A stretch of DNA of 64,000 nucleotides from Bradyrhizobium erythrophlei (GCF_900142985.1 NZ_LT670849.1:6712501-6776500); one strand, 5' to 3'; shown: positions 18,021-28,418, counted from the stretch's first letter. Program-made: numbers and translations. The notes: generated by a model not told the origin, from the sequence alone.

Positions 18021-18092
18021 CTAGTGTCCCGGTTCTGACATTCGTTTGATGCCGCGGCGGGCTCGTTTACGAATGTCAAATCCACCACACTG
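18021..18092. repeat. CTAGTG-bounded palindrome, copy 5 (degenerate right end)
   Basis: Left arm CTAGTGTCCCGGTTCTGACA, right arm ACGAATGTCAAATCCACCAC. The inner stem TGACATTCGT / ACGAATGTCA is intact but the outer right part does not complement the left. It looks like copy 2 on one side and copy 7 on the other, as if recombined. It lies in the 5' region of the formyltransferase-like gene. Confidence 0.65.
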
Positions 18093-18196
18093 AAACGTCG
18101 ATTAACATGCCGCAGGCCCCGGCGATCAGGCCGAAAACGGCAAGGGCAGGCTTATCAACAGACTGGATGAAGCGGGAACCAGCCGATGAGACAGGG

Positions 18197-18550
18197 TCAG
18201 CGTGAGGAGAATTTCGGGATTTTTTCCGCAAATCCGTTGAAGCACTTCAACCGCTCATCCTCCTCCTTGACGAAGCGGCAATCCATCACGCCGTTCGCCG
18301 CCCCGGCCTTCGCCTTTGGCGGCTTGGTGGGCGGGATCGCTGCATCGTAGCAGTCGAGCCGTTCCTTGCTCTCGTCCTCGATCTCGAGGCAGGCCAACAG
18401 CTTCTCGGCAAGGGATTTCGGGGGGCCGGCTTTCGGTGTCTTCGACTTGGCATGCACCGCCGGCTTTGCCGCGGGCGCCGGCGCATCGTCTTGCTGCGCC
18501 CAGGCAGCCGTTGCGGAGAATACGACGATCAAGGCAAGCAATTTTCTCAT
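18197..18550 (-). CDS. small secreted protein with twin Cys motifs
   Basis: 117 residues with a signal peptide (MRKLLALIVVFSATAAWAQ), a Pro/Ala/Lys-rich linker and two similar Cys blocks: LLACLEIEDESKERLDCYDA and MDCRFVKEEDERLKCFNGF. The pattern C-x(6-8)-ER-L-x-CYD resembles the disulfide motif seen in type VI accessory (VasI-like) and related periplasmic proteins, but no secretion genes are near. The function is unknown; the two blocks look like an internal repeat. Confidence 0.7.
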   Translation of the reverse strand: MRKLLALIVVFSATAAWAQQDDAPAPAAKPAVHAKSKTPKAGPPKSLAEKLLACLEIEDESKERLDCYDAAIPPTKPPKAKAGAANGVMDCRFVKEEDERLKCFNGFAEKIPKFSSR

Positions 18551-18867
18551 GTCCGGTCCTCTTTGGCCTCGAACCCCGATGCGCCGATCCGGATGCGTGC
18601 ATCCGAAAGTGCCTGGCGGCGGGGCGGCCGGCGAATGTCAAATCTGCGACGTTAAGGTCTATAAAGCGAACGGCGGTCCTTGCAACACGAAGAAGCGCCA
18701 GTCCGGTGCAAAACCCGGCCCCAGCCAGGAAGTCCGCGGCGGCCGGATGTTTGTGGCAAGACGGCGGCATTGCATGTGCGTACGTGTCAAACGCGCCCGT
18801 TAACGTAGATTTCGACGCCCGGCTGATCCATAATGCCGCCTCTCGTGGCAGTGGAGAAATCAGTACC
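18551..18867. other. intergenic stretch, divergent promoters
   Basis: 317 bp between divergent secreted-protein genes. It carries a lone half of the dispersed palindrome (GGCGAATGTCAAATCTGCGA near 18630) with no matching left arm. No gene is seen on either strand. Promoters for both flanking genes must lie here but I could not assign them with confidence. Confidence 0.4.
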
Positions 18868-19623
18868 ATGCGTGCTCTCAAGCGCTCGCGGATCGCCGTT
18901 CCCTTGATATCGATCGTGGCTGCTTTTGCGTTCTCGGCGCAGGCCCAGGAGCAACAGCAACACAAGCCGCCGCCGCAAGGGCAGGCGAAGCCGGCTGGGC
19001 CCGCGGTGCGTCAGGGGCCGCCTCGCGCCGGTCAAGGTCAAGGTCAGGCGTTCCAAGGTCAGGCGGTGCGCGGACCACAGGGCCAGCAAGGTCAGCGCTT
19101 TGTGCGCGGCAATTTCCCGACGCGAAATTTTGGTGGCCGGCCCTATCACGGACATCTGGCCTGGGAAGGCGGGCGGTGGCGTCACGAGATGCACAATGGC
19201 CGCTTTGGCTGGTGGTGGGATGTCGGCGGCGTCTGGTACTTCTACCCGCAACCCATGGATGGTCCTCCGGCCTACGTCTCGGATGTGGAGGTGATGGATG
19301 ACGTCGCCGGCGGTCCGGACGACGACATGGACCCCGGACCGGGCTATCCGCCCCCCGCAGCGGCTTACGCACCGCCGCCGCCCCCGGGGCCGGATCCGGC
19401 GGCGGGTGCGGTTGGCGGTGCCATTGTTGGCGGCGTCCTCGGCGGCCTGATCAGTGGCCGGCCGGTGGGCGCAGCCGTCGGCGCCATCACTGGCGGAACC
19501 ATCGGCGCCATTGCCGGAGCCCAGGCTGCGGCGCGGCCCGGCTATTATCTCGCCCAGGGCGGCTGCTACTACAAATATCCGTCGGGGCAGTACGCCCAGG
19601 TCGATCCGCGCAATTGTTATTGA
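18868..19623 (+). CDS. secreted Gln/Pro-rich protein with a glycine-zipper segment
   Basis: 251 residues from ATG 18868, chosen because a signal peptide starts there (IAVPLISIVAAFAFSAQAQ). Order: a low-complexity Gln/Pro/Gly region to about residue 80, an aromatic block (HGHLAWEGGRWRHEMHNGRF then GWWWDVGGVWYFYPQP), an acidic Pro-rich linker, a glycine zipper (VGGAIVGGVLGGLISGRPVG, two hairpin-forming segments) and a Cys-containing end (GGCYYKYPSGQYAQVDPRNC). It is probably an envelope protein; glycine zippers associate with membranes. The function is unknown. Confidence 0.75.
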   Translation: MRALKRSRIAVPLISIVAAFAFSAQAQEQQQHKPPPQGQAKPAGPAVRQGPPRAGQGQGQAFQGQAVRGPQGQQGQRFVRGNFPTRNFGGRPYHGHLAWEGGRWRHEMHNGRFGWWWDVGGVWYFYPQPMDGPPAYVSDVEVMDDVAGGPDDDMDPGPGYPPPAAAYAPPPPPGPDPAAGAVGGAIVGGVLGGLISGRPVGAAVGAITGGTIGAIAGAQAAARPGYYLAQGGCYYKYPSGQYAQVDPRNCY

Positions 19624-19682
19624 TGCGAATCAACCGGGTTCTTGGGTAGCGATGATGCCGGCGAGATTTCTCGCCGGCTTGG

Positions 19683-20072
19683 ATGATCAGGCGGACCATG
19701 CGCAAGTCACCGTCGCCATCGTTGCCTTCGCTCAGCGTTCGGATCGATCTCGACCCGGAGGGGCGGATCGGTCCGGGCAAGATTCTTTTGCTCGAGAACA
19801 TCAATAGCTGTGGCTCGATCTCCGCGGCCGGGCGGGCGATGAACATGTCCTACAAGCGGGCATGGGATCTGGTCGACGAAATCAATCGCATCTGCCAGCG
19901 CGCCGCGGTTGATCGGCAAACCGGCGGCAAGAATGGCGGCGGCGCCATGCTGACGCCGTTCGGCCTGTCGCTGATCGAACGCTATCGGAAAATCGAGCGG
20001 TCGGCCGAGAGCGCGGCGCGCAAGGAGCTGCAAGCCCTGCGCGCGGATATCGGCCATCGGACCAAGGGCTGA
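19683..20072 (+). CDS. ModE-like winged-helix regulator, HTH domain only
   Basis: 129 residues. The core matches the N-terminal LysR-type winged helix of ModE: ILLLENINSCGSISAAGRAM then NMSYKRAWDLVDEINRI, and the wing/helix LTPFGLSLIERYRKIE. The C-terminal molybdate-binding (TOBE) domains are absent, so if it senses molybdate it does so otherwise. Two ATGs (19683, 19698) are possible. No molybdate transport or molybdoenzyme genes are seen nearby. Confidence 0.8.
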   Translation: MIRRTMRKSPSPSLPSLSVRIDLDPEGRIGPGKILLLENINSCGSISAAGRAMNMSYKRAWDLVDEINRICQRAAVDRQTGGKNGGGAMLTPFGLSLIERYRKIERSAESAARKELQALRADIGHRTKG

Positions 20073-20356
20073 CCGATCCTCGCCAGCCCGACTTCCTTCG
20101 GATGATCCTCGACATCTCATCCAGCCAGGCCCGCAGGCGTCGCAAGGTAACCGAATGCGGCGCTCCGTACGGTTGAAATCACAAATCCTGCTATAGGCAA
20201 CTCAAATCGAATTTTGCCTTCCACTGTTGCTTGGCTGCACTTGTGGCCTCGTTATGTTCCATCTGATATATCGACCGTTGTGTTCGGCCAGACACAACGA
20301 TTGGTAGCCGGAGCGCTCGCTCCGTCTACGGGGGTGGCCAACTTGGGGGTTTCAAA

Positions 20357-21856
20357 ATGAAGAAAGCGCTCGCGATTGCGCTCGCAGTGACAGGTCTGGC
20401 GGGCACCGCCTACGCCGCGGACTGGGTGCCGCCGAAAGTACCGGACGTGATCCCGGACAACCTGACCTTCTGGGGCATCACGCCGATCGGCGTGCTCGAC
20501 CTCGGTGGCGCCTATCAGACCAACGGCCGGCCGCTTGGCGCCGTGGTGTCGGGTCTCGAATATTCGCCGTTCACGACCACCCGCAACTACACAGGGCAGT
20601 CGATCGCGACGGTTCAACATAGCGCCCTTCAGCAGTCCTTCATCGGCGTGAAAGTCGAAGAGCCGCTGGGCGGCGACTGGAAGGCGATTGCGCGCCTCGA
20701 CACCGGTGTCGATCCGCTGAGAGGCACGCTTTCCGACGGCTGTAGCTCGTTCCTGCAGAACGCCGGCATCGCTTACAACCAGCAGACTTCCAATGCCGAC
20801 AGCGGCCGCTGCGGCCAGGCCTTCAACGGCCAGCTCTGGGGCGGCATCAGCAACAAGCAATACGGCACGCTCACCATCGGCCGGACCAATTCGTTCGAGC
20901 TCGACGGTATTGCGACCTACGACCCGATGGCGCTGTCCTACGCCCTCTCGCTGCTCGGCTATTCCGGCACGAACGGCGGCTCCGGCAGCACCCAAGCAGC
21001 GCGGTGGGATAATTCAGTGAAGTATGTCTACGACAACGGCCCGATCACGGCTGGTGCGATGTATTCCAACGGTGGCAATGCCACCGGTTTCTTCGGTGAC
21101 GCTTACTCCTTCGTATTCGGCGGACATGTGGGTGGCTTCTCCGCAGAGGCGACCTACACCAAGGAACATGGCGTCGTGAACCTTCAATCGGCCGCCAACC
21201 TTCCGCTCAACGCCACGTCGCTCTTCGCGAACATGTCCGACGATCAAGAGATATCGGTCATGGGCAAGTATACTTGGGAATTTGGCCGGCCGGGTGGTGC
21301 GGCCTATTCGGGGTACACCAAGGCCGTCAAGGCCGAGCCGATGCCGGTCGACAAGTTCACGATTTTCGCCGGCTATTCCAACGTCCGCAATTCCAATCCG
21401 AAGACGCCGATCACCCAGGGTGACGCCGCCGGCGGGTACCTGCTTACAACGCTCGACAACAACGCCTTCACAACTGCGCGCGTCTTCGATTTCTACTGGG
21501 CGGGCGTGAAGTACGACTTCGCTTGGGGTCTGAGCCTCACTGGTGCGTACTACCACGTGAACCAGAACTCCTACATTGCCGACAACACCAACATTTGTCC
21601 GGCGGCTGGCGGCGCGAGCGCGATCACGTGCGCCGGCGGCTACGACCAGGTCTCGTTCCTGGCCGACTACGCCCTGAATAAGCATCTCGACGTCTATGCC
21701 GGCGCGACCTGGGCTCAGGTGAGCGGTGGCTTGGCGTCGGCTTTCCCGGGTAACCCCGGCACCAAGGTCCTCCAAGGCATCAACTTTTCTGGACCTGCGC
21801 CGGGTCACGACATCAGCACGGCCGCTGTCGTGACCGGCTTCCGCATCAAGCTGTAA
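20357..21856 (+). CDS. outer-membrane porin
   Basis: 499 residues with a signal peptide (MKKALAIALAVTGLAGTAYA). The mature protein is rich in Gly, Asn and aromatic residues in alternating strands, with porin-like blocks LTFWGITPIGVLDLGGAYQT, LWGGISNKQYGTLTIGRTNS and YTWEFGRPGGAAYSGYTKAV, and ends in a strand with terminal hydrophobic residues (TGFRIKL). It fits the general-diffusion porins of rhizobia. A roughly 280-bp leader precedes it and a strong terminator follows. Pore selectivity is unknown. Confidence 0.85.
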   Translation: MKKALAIALAVTGLAGTAYAADWVPPKVPDVIPDNLTFWGITPIGVLDLGGAYQTNGRPLGAVVSGLEYSPFTTTRNYTGQSIATVQHSALQQSFIGVKVEEPLGGDWKAIARLDTGVDPLRGTLSDGCSSFLQNAGIAYNQQTSNADSGRCGQAFNGQLWGGISNKQYGTLTIGRTNSFELDGIATYDPMALSYALSLLGYSGTNGGSGSTQAARWDNSVKYVYDNGPITAGAMYSNGGNATGFFGDAYSFVFGGHVGGFSAEATYTKEHGVVNLQSAANLPLNATSLFANMSDDQEISVMGKYTWEFGRPGGAAYSGYTKAVKAEPMPVDKFTIFAGYSNVRNSNPKTPITQGDAAGGYLLTTLDNNAFTTARVFDFYWAGVKYDFAWGLSLTGAYYHVNQNSYIADNTNICPAAGGASAITCAGGYDQVSFLADYALNKHLDVYAGATWAQVSGGLASAFPGNPGTKVLQGINFSGPAPGHDISTAAVVTGFRIKL

Positions 21857-21879
21857 GCCAACGGACCAGCGAAACCGAA

Positions 21880-21918
21880 ACCGCCGTGAACCTCAGGGGT
21901 TCACGGCGGTTCTGTTTT
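21880..21918 (+). terminator. intrinsic terminator of the porin gene
   Basis: Stem ACCGCCGTGAACC / GGTTCACGGCGGT (13 bp, near-perfect) with a short loop, then TCTGTTTTC. It lies 24 bp after the porin stop codon. Confidence 0.85.
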
Positions 21919-22188
21919 CAGCTTCGGTATCGCTGGCTCTATCCGCCATTGCGATGGCGAATGAAGACGAAATTTTAAATCATTGATGATGTTATAAAAA
22001 GGCCGCACCGCCGCGCGGCCGAGTAGCCGGGCGCCGCCCTTTTTTCACCTACCCCAGAGAGCGAAAGCGCTCGGCTACTTCGAAAAGTCCAGCGTGACTG
22101 GTTTAAATGACGTGTCCATGACCGCGAACTCTGGAACTTTGTTCTCGGCAGGAGAACTACGGGAAAATCAGCCTGTTTTCGCGGAAAT

Positions 22189-23595
22189 TTACCGCAACTC
22201 CTGCTTCGGCATCGTTGGGCCTGTCCGTCGCCACGCCAGCAATGAACTCGTGACCATCACGACCAGCGGGACGACAAGCGCCACGTAAGCGTTGTCGATG
22301 CCGAAGGGATTTCCCATCAAAAACCAGGCGATGGTGGCAACCATCGAACCGATGATGCTGAACAGCGCGCCGCCTTTGGTGCCGAGCCAAGGCGCGTAGA
22401 AGACGAGCAGCACCAGAACCGACAGAGAGGCCCTGATCGCTTTTGCAAGGAAGGTGATTTGCAGGACGTTCGGCGTGTAGATCGCAAGCGCGATCGGCAA
22501 CAGGCCGACAACGACCGTCGTCACCCGTACGAAGACAAGCGACCGTCGCTCGTCATCTGCCGCGCTCACGAAGCGGGTGTAAAAATCCTTGTAGAGCAGG
22601 GTAGCCGTTGAAACGCTGATCGCGGAGATCGTGCCGAACAGCGAAGCTGCCAGTCCTGCGGCGACGATGCCTGCCATCGGGCCATTCATGTCGGCGATCA
22701 GTGCCGAGAAGGCGTTGATGGACTTGATGCCGGGATAGAGCATCAGTGAGCACATGCCGATCAGAGCGGTCGCGATGCCGAAGGGTATCAGCAGCACCGC
22801 CGCGCTGAAGCTTGCGACTTGTGCCTTCTGCCGCGTCTCGACCGTATTGATCGCCTGAATGACATACTGGGTCGAGAAAGTCGCGCCCATGCCGGCGATG
22901 AACCAGGCAAAGATCTGACTGACGCCGACATTGGTCCAAGAAAACATTGCCGGCGGCAGATGCGTCTGCAATTCGCTAAGGCCACCCACCTTCGTCAATC
23001 CAAAATACAGGGCGATGCCGACGCCGGCATACTTCATCAGCGAATGGATGACATTGGTATAGACCACCGACCGCATGCCGCCGACGAAGACATAGAGAAC
23101 GGCAACGACGCCGCAAATGACGGTCGCCAATGTCCGATCGACGGCAAGCAGCACGCCGAGAATAGCCCCGCCGCCCGCGTACAGCGCCACCGCCACGATC
23201 TGGAGCGCTAAGATCATGACGAGCGAGGTGGCGACCTTGGTCGAGGGCCCATAGACCTCGGCGAATACGCCCGAGATCGTATTGTGCCCGGACTCCTTGT
23301 ATTTTCCGGCGAGAAACCAGGCGTAGAACAAAAAGCCCGCGCCGAGCGCGATGATGTTCCACGATGCCGAGATGCCGGAAATGTAGGCTTCCTGGGCCGT
23401 GCCGACGCTGGCCGATGTGCCGATGAATTCGGACATCAGCATGAGCCCTACCAGAACGGCAGGAACCCCGGACCCCGTGGTGCCGGACGTGAATGTCGTT
23501 GCCGTCGTCACCGACCGCTGCACGATGCTCGTCAGCAGGCCGAGACCGGCCATGTAGGCGACCACGACGGCCAGCGCCACGTAGTTGGTTTGCAT
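22189..23595 (-). CDS. sodium:solute symporter (SSS family)
   Basis: 468 residues with about 13 hydrophobic segments. SSS features: the N-terminal SGTTGSGVPAVLVGLMLMSE with an unwound-helix-like region, FVGGMRSVVYTNVIHSLMKY (the conserved GG-x-x-AV-x-x-T-D/N region) and ASLFGTISAISVSTATLLYK (GxxSS-like sodium site in helix 8). It would import a solute with Na+ (candidates: proline, pantothenate, carboxylates); nothing nearby points to which one. Confidence 0.85.
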   Translation of the reverse strand: MQTNYVALAVVVAYMAGLGLLTSIVQRSVTTATTFTSGTTGSGVPAVLVGLMLMSEFIGTSASVGTAQEAYISGISASWNIIALGAGFLFYAWFLAGKYKESGHNTISGVFAEVYGPSTKVATSLVMILALQIVAVALYAGGGAILGVLLAVDRTLATVICGVVAVLYVFVGGMRSVVYTNVIHSLMKYAGVGIALYFGLTKVGGLSELQTHLPPAMFSWTNVGVSQIFAWFIAGMGATFSTQYVIQAINTVETRQKAQVASFSAAVLLIPFGIATALIGMCSLMLYPGIKSINAFSALIADMNGPMAGIVAAGLAASLFGTISAISVSTATLLYKDFYTRFVSAADDERRSLVFVRVTTVVVGLLPIALAIYTPNVLQITFLAKAIRASLSVLVLLVFYAPWLGTKGGALFSIIGSMVATIAWFLMGNPFGIDNAYVALVVPLVVMVTSSLLAWRRTGPTMPKQELR

Positions 23596-23658
23596 ACAAG
23601 GCTAGATATCAAAGCGCTGGCGATCCCGCCATGCGCCCGATTGACTACCTTGCTTAGC

Positions 23659-23904
23659 TTACCAGCGCCCGCCGCACTCGGACGGCACAAAGCTCGGGTT
23701 CATCAGACAGGCGTTGTCCAGCGAGGAATCCCAGCCGCCTCGCCGCCGCCAGCCGCTCCAGGCCAGATAGTCGCAATATTTGCTATGTGGGTTTCCGGCT
23801 TCCCGGGTCGCGCAATAGATGCTCTGGCCGTAGATTGGCCTTGCCATCGCGGGGGCGGTTGCAACAAGCACCGTTGCGGCCGTCAGGAGAATGATCGCTT
23901 TCAT
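23659..23904 (-). CDS. small secreted Cys-containing protein
   Basis: 81 residues with a signal peptide (MKAIILLTAATVLVATAPAM, cleavage at AMA). The mature 60 residues are rich in Trp, Tyr, Gly and Ser with four Cys (IYCATREAG, YCDYLAWSGW, ACLMNPSFVPSEC). It is typical of the many short periplasmic proteins of Bradyrhizobium. The function is unknown. It lies 63 bp beyond the start of the symporter gene on the same strand. Confidence 0.65.
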   Translation of the reverse strand: MKAIILLTAATVLVATAPAMARPIYGQSIYCATREAGNPHSKYCDYLAWSGWRRRGGWDSSLDNACLMNPSFVPSECGGRW

Positions 23905-24037
23905 CTGGGCTTCCTCTCAGTGGTCTCTCTTTACCGGAATAGACACCCCGCATAAAGACTTCATTCCATTGGGGGACACGGCTCACAATATTGTAACCGG
24001 ATATGCTCCGAAGTGCCTGTGGCGAGAGCGCGCAGCT

Positions 24038-24115
24038 CTAGTGTGGCGACACTGACGTTCCTTTCAGTGTGGCCCCGAGTTCTTCGAAGGAACGTCAGAG
24101 TCAAAGCCACACTAG
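24038..24115. repeat. CTAGTG-bounded palindrome, copy 6
   Basis: Arms CTAGTGTGGC ... GCCACACTAG, inner stem CTGACGTTCCTT / AAGGAACGTCAG. Both ends are perfect, and the stem again has its own sequence with pairing kept. Confidence 0.85.
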
Positions 24116-24128
24116 AATCATATGGTTG

Positions 24129-24199
24129 CTAGTGTCCCTTTGGTTCTGACATTCGTAAAAGTGCCTGCCGCGATAGGATTGTCAGAACCGGGACGCTAG
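24129..24199. repeat. CTAGTG-bounded palindrome, copy 7
   Basis: Arms CTAGTGTCCC ... GGGACGCTAG, inner stem GGTTCTGACA / TGTCAGAACC. Only 13 bp separate it from copy 6, as copies 1-2 and 3-4 are also paired closely. Confidence 0.75.
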
Positions 24200-24310
24200 G
24201 GCCGAATAGGCCTTCCGAATCAACGTCAGGGCAAGTCCCAAATCTGGCCGATAGTTGCCGGCTACGCCGGAAGCGACAAATTGGGGCGCGGCGCCCCAGA
24301 CGTCACGATG

Positions 24311-24337
24311 CGAAAAGCCCCGGAGCTGTCCGGGGCC
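24311..24337 (-). terminator. intrinsic terminator of nrdAB
   Basis: On the minus strand: GGCCCCGGACAGCTCCGGGGC followed by TTTT, about 33 bp past the nrdB stop. Given here as a stem of GCCCCGG / CCGGGGC. Confidence 0.85.
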
Positions 24338-24369
24338 TTTGCCATGGTCATCGCGAGCGCTGCGGGCCT

Positions 24370-25512
24370 TCAGTCCCAGCTCAGTGCGCCACCATTCTGA
24401 TATTCGATCACCCGCGTCTCGAAGAAATTCTTCTCCTTCTTCAGGTCCATCGCCTCCGACATCCACGGGAATGGATTCTCGGTCTCCGCAAACACCGGCG
24501 CCAGACCGATCTGTGCGCAACGGCGATTGGCGATGAAGTGCATGTACTGCTCGCAAAGGGCGGCGTTGAGGCCAAGGAAGCCGCGCGGCATCGTATCCCG
24601 CCCGTAAGCCGCCTCCAGTTCGGCCGCTTGGCGGATCATGGTGCGCGCTTCGCCCTGAAACTCCGGTGTCCATAGATGCGGATTTTCGATCTTGATCTGG
24701 TTGATCACGTCGATGCCGAAGTTCAGATGGATGCTCTCGTCACGCAGGATGTACTGATACTGCTCGGCGATCCCGACCATCTTGTTGCGCCGGCCGAGCG
24801 AGAGGATCTGCGCAAAGCCGGTATAGAACCACATGCCCTCGAACACGACGTAGAAGGCGATCAGGTCGCGCAGAAAGGCCCGATCCGTCTCCGGCGTGCC
24901 GGTCGCGAAAGCGGGATCTTCCAGGTGTTTTGTCTGCTTCAGCGCCCACGCCGCCTTGTCGGTGATCGAGGGCACTTCGCGGTACATGTTGAACAGCTCG
25001 CCCTCGTCGAGGCCGAGACTCTCGACGACGTACTGGAACGTATGGGTGTGGACGGCCTCCTCGAAGGCCTGGCGAAGCAGGTACTGCCGGCACTCGGGAT
25101 TGGTCAGGTGCCGATAGATCGCCAGCACGATGTTGTTGGCGACCAGGCTTTCGGATGCTGCGAAGAAGCCGAGGTTGCGCTTGATGGCGCGTCGCTCGTC
25201 GTCGGTGAGGCCGTCGCGCGATTTCCAGAGCGCGATGTCGGCCTGCATCGAGACTTCGGTCGGCATCCAGTGATTGTTGCAGCCGGCGAGGTACTTCTCC
25301 CACGCCCATTTATACTTGAGCGGAAGCAGCTGGTTGACGTCGGCGCGGCAGTTGATCATCCGCTTTTCGTCGACCGAAACGCGGCCTCCGGTGCGGTCGA
25401 TCAGGCCGGTATTCGCGTGATCGGTAACTTCCGGCTTGCTGCGCGGCACGGGTCGCAGGACCGCGGGGATTGGCGCGGCCGCGGCGGGTTCAGTGTCTGA
25501 CCAGTCGAGCAT
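24370..25512 (-). CDS. nrdB: ribonucleotide reductase small subunit, class Ic by residue pattern
   Basis: 380 residues from ATG 25512, which has AAGGAGAG upstream. The six metal ligands are all identifiable: E121 ([12 protein letters not shown]), E152 and H155 (EEAVHTHTF), E225 (VVFEGMWF), E259 and H262 ([10 protein letters not shown]). The position that carries the radical Tyr in class Ia (Tyr122 of E. coli) is F159. The first ligand is Glu rather than Asp, and all spacings equal those I recall for Chlamydia trachomatis R2 (E89, E120, H123, F127, E193, E227, H230). This is the class Ic pattern, which uses a Mn/Fe centre instead of a tyrosyl radical. The C-terminal tail ([10 protein letters not shown]) docks on NrdA. 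It is cotranscribed with nrdA, 11 bp apart. Confidence 0.93.
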   Translation of the reverse strand: MLDWSDTEPAAAAPIPAVLRPVPRSKPEVTDHANTGLIDRTGGRVSVDEKRMINCRADVNQLLPLKYKWAWEKYLAGCNNHWMPTEVSMQADIALWKSRDGLTDDERRAIKRNLGFFAASESLVANNIVLAIYRHLTNPECRQYLLRQAFEEAVHTHTFQYVVESLGLDEGELFNMYREVPSITDKAAWALKQTKHLEDPAFATGTPETDRAFLRDLIAFYVVFEGMWFYTGFAQILSLGRRNKMVGIAEQYQYILRDESIHLNFGIDVINQIKIENPHLWTPEFQGEARTMIRQAAELEAAYGRDTMPRGFLGLNAALCEQYMHFIANRRCAQIGLAPVFAETENPFPWMSEAMDLKKEKNFFETRVIEYQNGGALSWD

Positions 25513-25523
25513 TTTTTCTCTCC

Positions 25524-28418
25524 TTACTGGCAGGCTTCGCAATCGGGGTCGTCGATCCGGCAGGCCTTGACCCCTTCAAGGTCGGGCGCGGCCGGCACGA
25601 TGATCGGCGCGTGCGAGATCGCGGAGGTGACCGAGACCGCGTTGAGCTTACCGTCCGTGCCCTTCAGCGTCGATTTCTCGACATGGGTCGCCGATCTCGA
25701 TCGCAGGTAGTAGGTGGTCTTGAGCCCGCGATTGAAGGCGAGACGATAAAGTGCGTCGAGCTTCTTGCCGGAGGGATTGGCGATATAAAGATTCAGCGAT
25801 TGGGACTGGTCGATCCATTTCTGCCGGCGCGCGGCCGCCTCGATCAGCCAGACGCTGTCGATCTCGAAGGCGGTGGCGTAGAGCGCCTTGAGATCGTCCG
25901 GGATGCGATCGATCTGGCCGACGCTGCCGTCGAAATATTTCAGATCGGACACCATCACTTCGTCCCAGAGGCCGCGCGTCTTGAGGTCACGGACAAGGAA
26001 ATCATTCACGACCGTGAAGTCGCCCGACATGTTCGATTTGACGAACAGGTTCTGATAGTTGGGTTCGATCGATTGCGATACGCCGCAGATGTTGGAGATC
26101 GTCGCCGTCGGCGCGATCGCCATCACGTTCGAGTTCCGCATGCCGGCCGACTTGACCTTGTTGCGCAGGCGGTCCCAGTCCAGCGTCGACGAACGGTCGA
26201 GATCGAGCGCGCCGCGCGCCTCGGCGAGAAGCTCGACGGAGTCGATTGGCAGGATGCCCTTCGACCACAACGATCCCGCAAAACTCGGATAGGCTCCGCG
26301 TTCCGCGGCGAGATCGGCAGAAGCTTCGATCGCGTGGTACGAAATCGCTTCCATGCTGAGATCGGCAAAGCTGACGGCGTCATTGGACGCAATCGGGATG
26401 CGCTGGAGTTGCAGCGCTTCCTGAAAGCCCATCAGGCCAAGCCCGACCGGGCGGTGACGCAGGTTGGAACGCCGCGCCTCCGGGATCGTGTAGAAGTTGA
26501 TATCGATGACGTTGTCGAGCATGCGCACCGCTGATGTGACCGTGCGCTTCAGTTTGGCGCGATCGATGCCCTTGCTGCCGACGTGATTGAGCAGGTTCAC
26601 CGAGCCCAGGTTGCAGACCGCGACTTCGTCGGCCGAGGTATTGAGCGTGATCTCGGTGCAAAGGTTCGAGGAATGAACCACGCCGACATGCCGCTGCGGC
26701 GAGCGCAGATTGCAGGGGTCCTTGAAGGTGATCCAGGGATGGCCGGTTTCAAACAGCATGGTCAGCATGCGCCGCCACAGGTCGCTCGCCCGCACGGTCT
26801 TGCAGACGCGCAAGCCGCCGGCTTTGGCTTTGGCCTCGTAGGCCTCATAGGCGGCCTTGAAGTCCGCGCCATAGAGATCGTGCAGGTCAGCCGTCTCGTC
26901 CGGCGAGAACAGCGTCCACTCCGCATCGGCCTGGACCCGCTGCATGAACAGATCCGGCACCCAGTTGGCCGTGTTCATGTCGTGGGTGCGGCGGCGATCG
27001 TCGCCGGTGTTCTTGCGCAGATCGAGGAATTCCTCGATGTCGACATGCCAGGTCTCGAGATAGGCGCAGACCGCGCCCTTGCGCTTGCCGCCCTGGTTGA
27101 CAGCGATCGCGGTATCGTTGGCGACCTTGAGGAACGGAATGATGCCCTGGCTTTCGCCGTTGGTGCCCTTGATGTGGGCCCCTAACCCGCGCACCGGCGT
27201 CCAGTCGTTGCCGAGACCGCCGGAATATTTCGCAAGCAGGGCATTGTCCTTGATGGATTTGAAGATGCCGTCGAGCTCGTCCGAAACAGTGGTAAGGAAG
27301 CACGATGAAAGCTGCGGGCGCAGCGTGCCGGCGTTGAACAGCGTTGGCGTCGAGGCCATGAAGTCGAACGACGACAGCAAGCCGTAGAATTCGATCGCTT
27401 TCGCTTCGCGATCGATCTCCCGCAAGGCCAGCCCCATGGCGACGCGCATGAAGAACGCTTGCGGCAACTCGATGCGCTTGCCGCGGACATGCAGGAAATA
27501 GCGATCGTACAGCGTTTGCAGGCCGAGGAACTGGAATTTCAGATCGCGCTCCGGCTTCAGCGCCGCGGCGATCCGGCCGAGGTCGAAGCGGGCCAGTTCG
27601 GGATCGAGCAGTTCGGCGGCGATACCGGTCCTCACATATTCCGGAAAATAGTCGGCATAGCGCGTGGCCATGTCGGCCTGCGAGGCACTGGTCGATGTCT
27701 TGTGCACATAGGACAGAACTTCGCCGCGAAGCTTGTCGAGGAGCAGACGTGCGCTGACGTAAGCGTAGTTCGGCTCCTGCTCGACCAGCGTTCGCGCGGC
27801 CATGATCGAGGCTAGCGCCAATTCATCCTGGCTGATGCCGTCATAGAGATTGCGCTGAGTCTCGGTCAGGACCGGGGCAGGGGACACGCCGTCGAGACCG
27901 GCGCAAGCCTCGGTGACGATGAGTTCGAGCCGCTTGCTGTCGAGCCTGACGCGCGATCCGTCGGTCAAGGTGACGTGAATAGCCGACTGCGGGGCTTCGG
28001 ATGCTTGTGCGATAGTTTCTTCCGCGCGTTTGCGGGCGCGGTCTTCGCGATAGAGCACGTAGGCGCGGGCGACCTTTTGGTTCTCGCTCCGCATCAGCGC
28101 GAGTTCGACCTGGTCCTGCACATCCTCGATGTGGAACGTGCGGCCCTCACCGGCGCGGCGCATCAATGCGGTGACGACGTCCGCCGTCAGCTGCTCGACG
28201 GTCTCATGAACGCGTCGCGAGGCACCTGCGGTGTTTCCTTCGACCGCAAGAAACGCCTTAGTCATGGCGACCGCGATCTTTCCCGAATCGAACGGCGTCA
28301 CCTTGCCGTTGCGGCGGATGATCTGCATGGCGGGCTCGCTGGGAACGGCAGCGAGCGATTCCGGACGCAAGTGGATGATAGGAGCGGAAGCATTTTCCGC
28401 GTGCAGGTCTAAAGACAT
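25524..28418 (-). CDS. nrdA: ribonucleoside-diphosphate reductase large subunit
   Basis: About 964 residues from ATG 28418; the frame is open to 28508 but enters the leader RNA. It reduces ribonucleoside diphosphates to deoxy forms together with NrdB. Two N-terminal ATP-cone-like regions are visible ([20 protein letters not shown] and [20 protein letters not shown]). The catalytic core has LSSCFL, the NxCxE site in SNLCTEITL, and [11 protein letters not shown]; the C-terminal redox pair is in DPDCEACQ. The length fits class I alpha subunits with extra ATP cones, as in class Ic enzymes. Transcription is expected to be controlled by the cobalamin riboswitch just upstream. Confidence 0.96.
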   Translation of the reverse strand: MSLDLHAENASAPIIHLRPESLAAVPSEPAMQIIRRNGKVTPFDSGKIAVAMTKAFLAVEGNTAGASRRVHETVEQLTADVVTALMRRAGEGRTFHIEDVQDQVELALMRSENQKVARAYVLYREDRARKRAEETIAQASEAPQSAIHVTLTDGSRVRLDSKRLELIVTEACAGLDGVSPAPVLTETQRNLYDGISQDELALASIMAARTLVEQEPNYAYVSARLLLDKLRGEVLSYVHKTSTSASQADMATRYADYFPEYVRTGIAAELLDPELARFDLGRIAAALKPERDLKFQFLGLQTLYDRYFLHVRGKRIELPQAFFMRVAMGLALREIDREAKAIEFYGLLSSFDFMASTPTLFNAGTLRPQLSSCFLTTVSDELDGIFKSIKDNALLAKYSGGLGNDWTPVRGLGAHIKGTNGESQGIIPFLKVANDTAIAVNQGGKRKGAVCAYLETWHVDIEEFLDLRKNTGDDRRRTHDMNTANWVPDLFMQRVQADAEWTLFSPDETADLHDLYGADFKAAYEAYEAKAKAGGLRVCKTVRASDLWRRMLTMLFETGHPWITFKDPCNLRSPQRHVGVVHSSNLCTEITLNTSADEVAVCNLGSVNLLNHVGSKGIDRAKLKRTVTSAVRMLDNVIDINFYTIPEARRSNLRHRPVGLGLMGFQEALQLQRIPIASNDAVSFADLSMEAISYHAIEASADLAAERGAYPSFAGSLWSKGILPIDSVELLAEARGALDLDRSSTLDWDRLRNKVKSAGMRNSNVMAIAPTATISNICGVSQSIEPNYQNLFVKSNMSGDFTVVNDFLVRDLKTRGLWDEVMVSDLKYFDGSVGQIDRIPDDLKALYATAFEIDSVWLIEAAARRQKWIDQSQSLNLYIANPSGKKLDALYRLAFNRGLKTTYYLRSRSATHVEKSTLKGTDGKLNAVSVTSAISHAPIIVPAAPDLEGVKACRIDDPDCEACQ

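Noticed and set aside
18701..18740. Cobalamin-riboswitch-like pieces (TCCGGTGCAAAACCCGG and AGCCAGGAAGTCC)
   Set aside because: The central conserved core and the B12 box order are missing; compared with the two real riboswitches in the window this is a chance resemblance.
25470..26534. Long + strand frame opposite nrdA
   Set aside because: Shadow of nrdA; no motif and biased composition, whereas the minus strand carries the catalytic Cys motifs.
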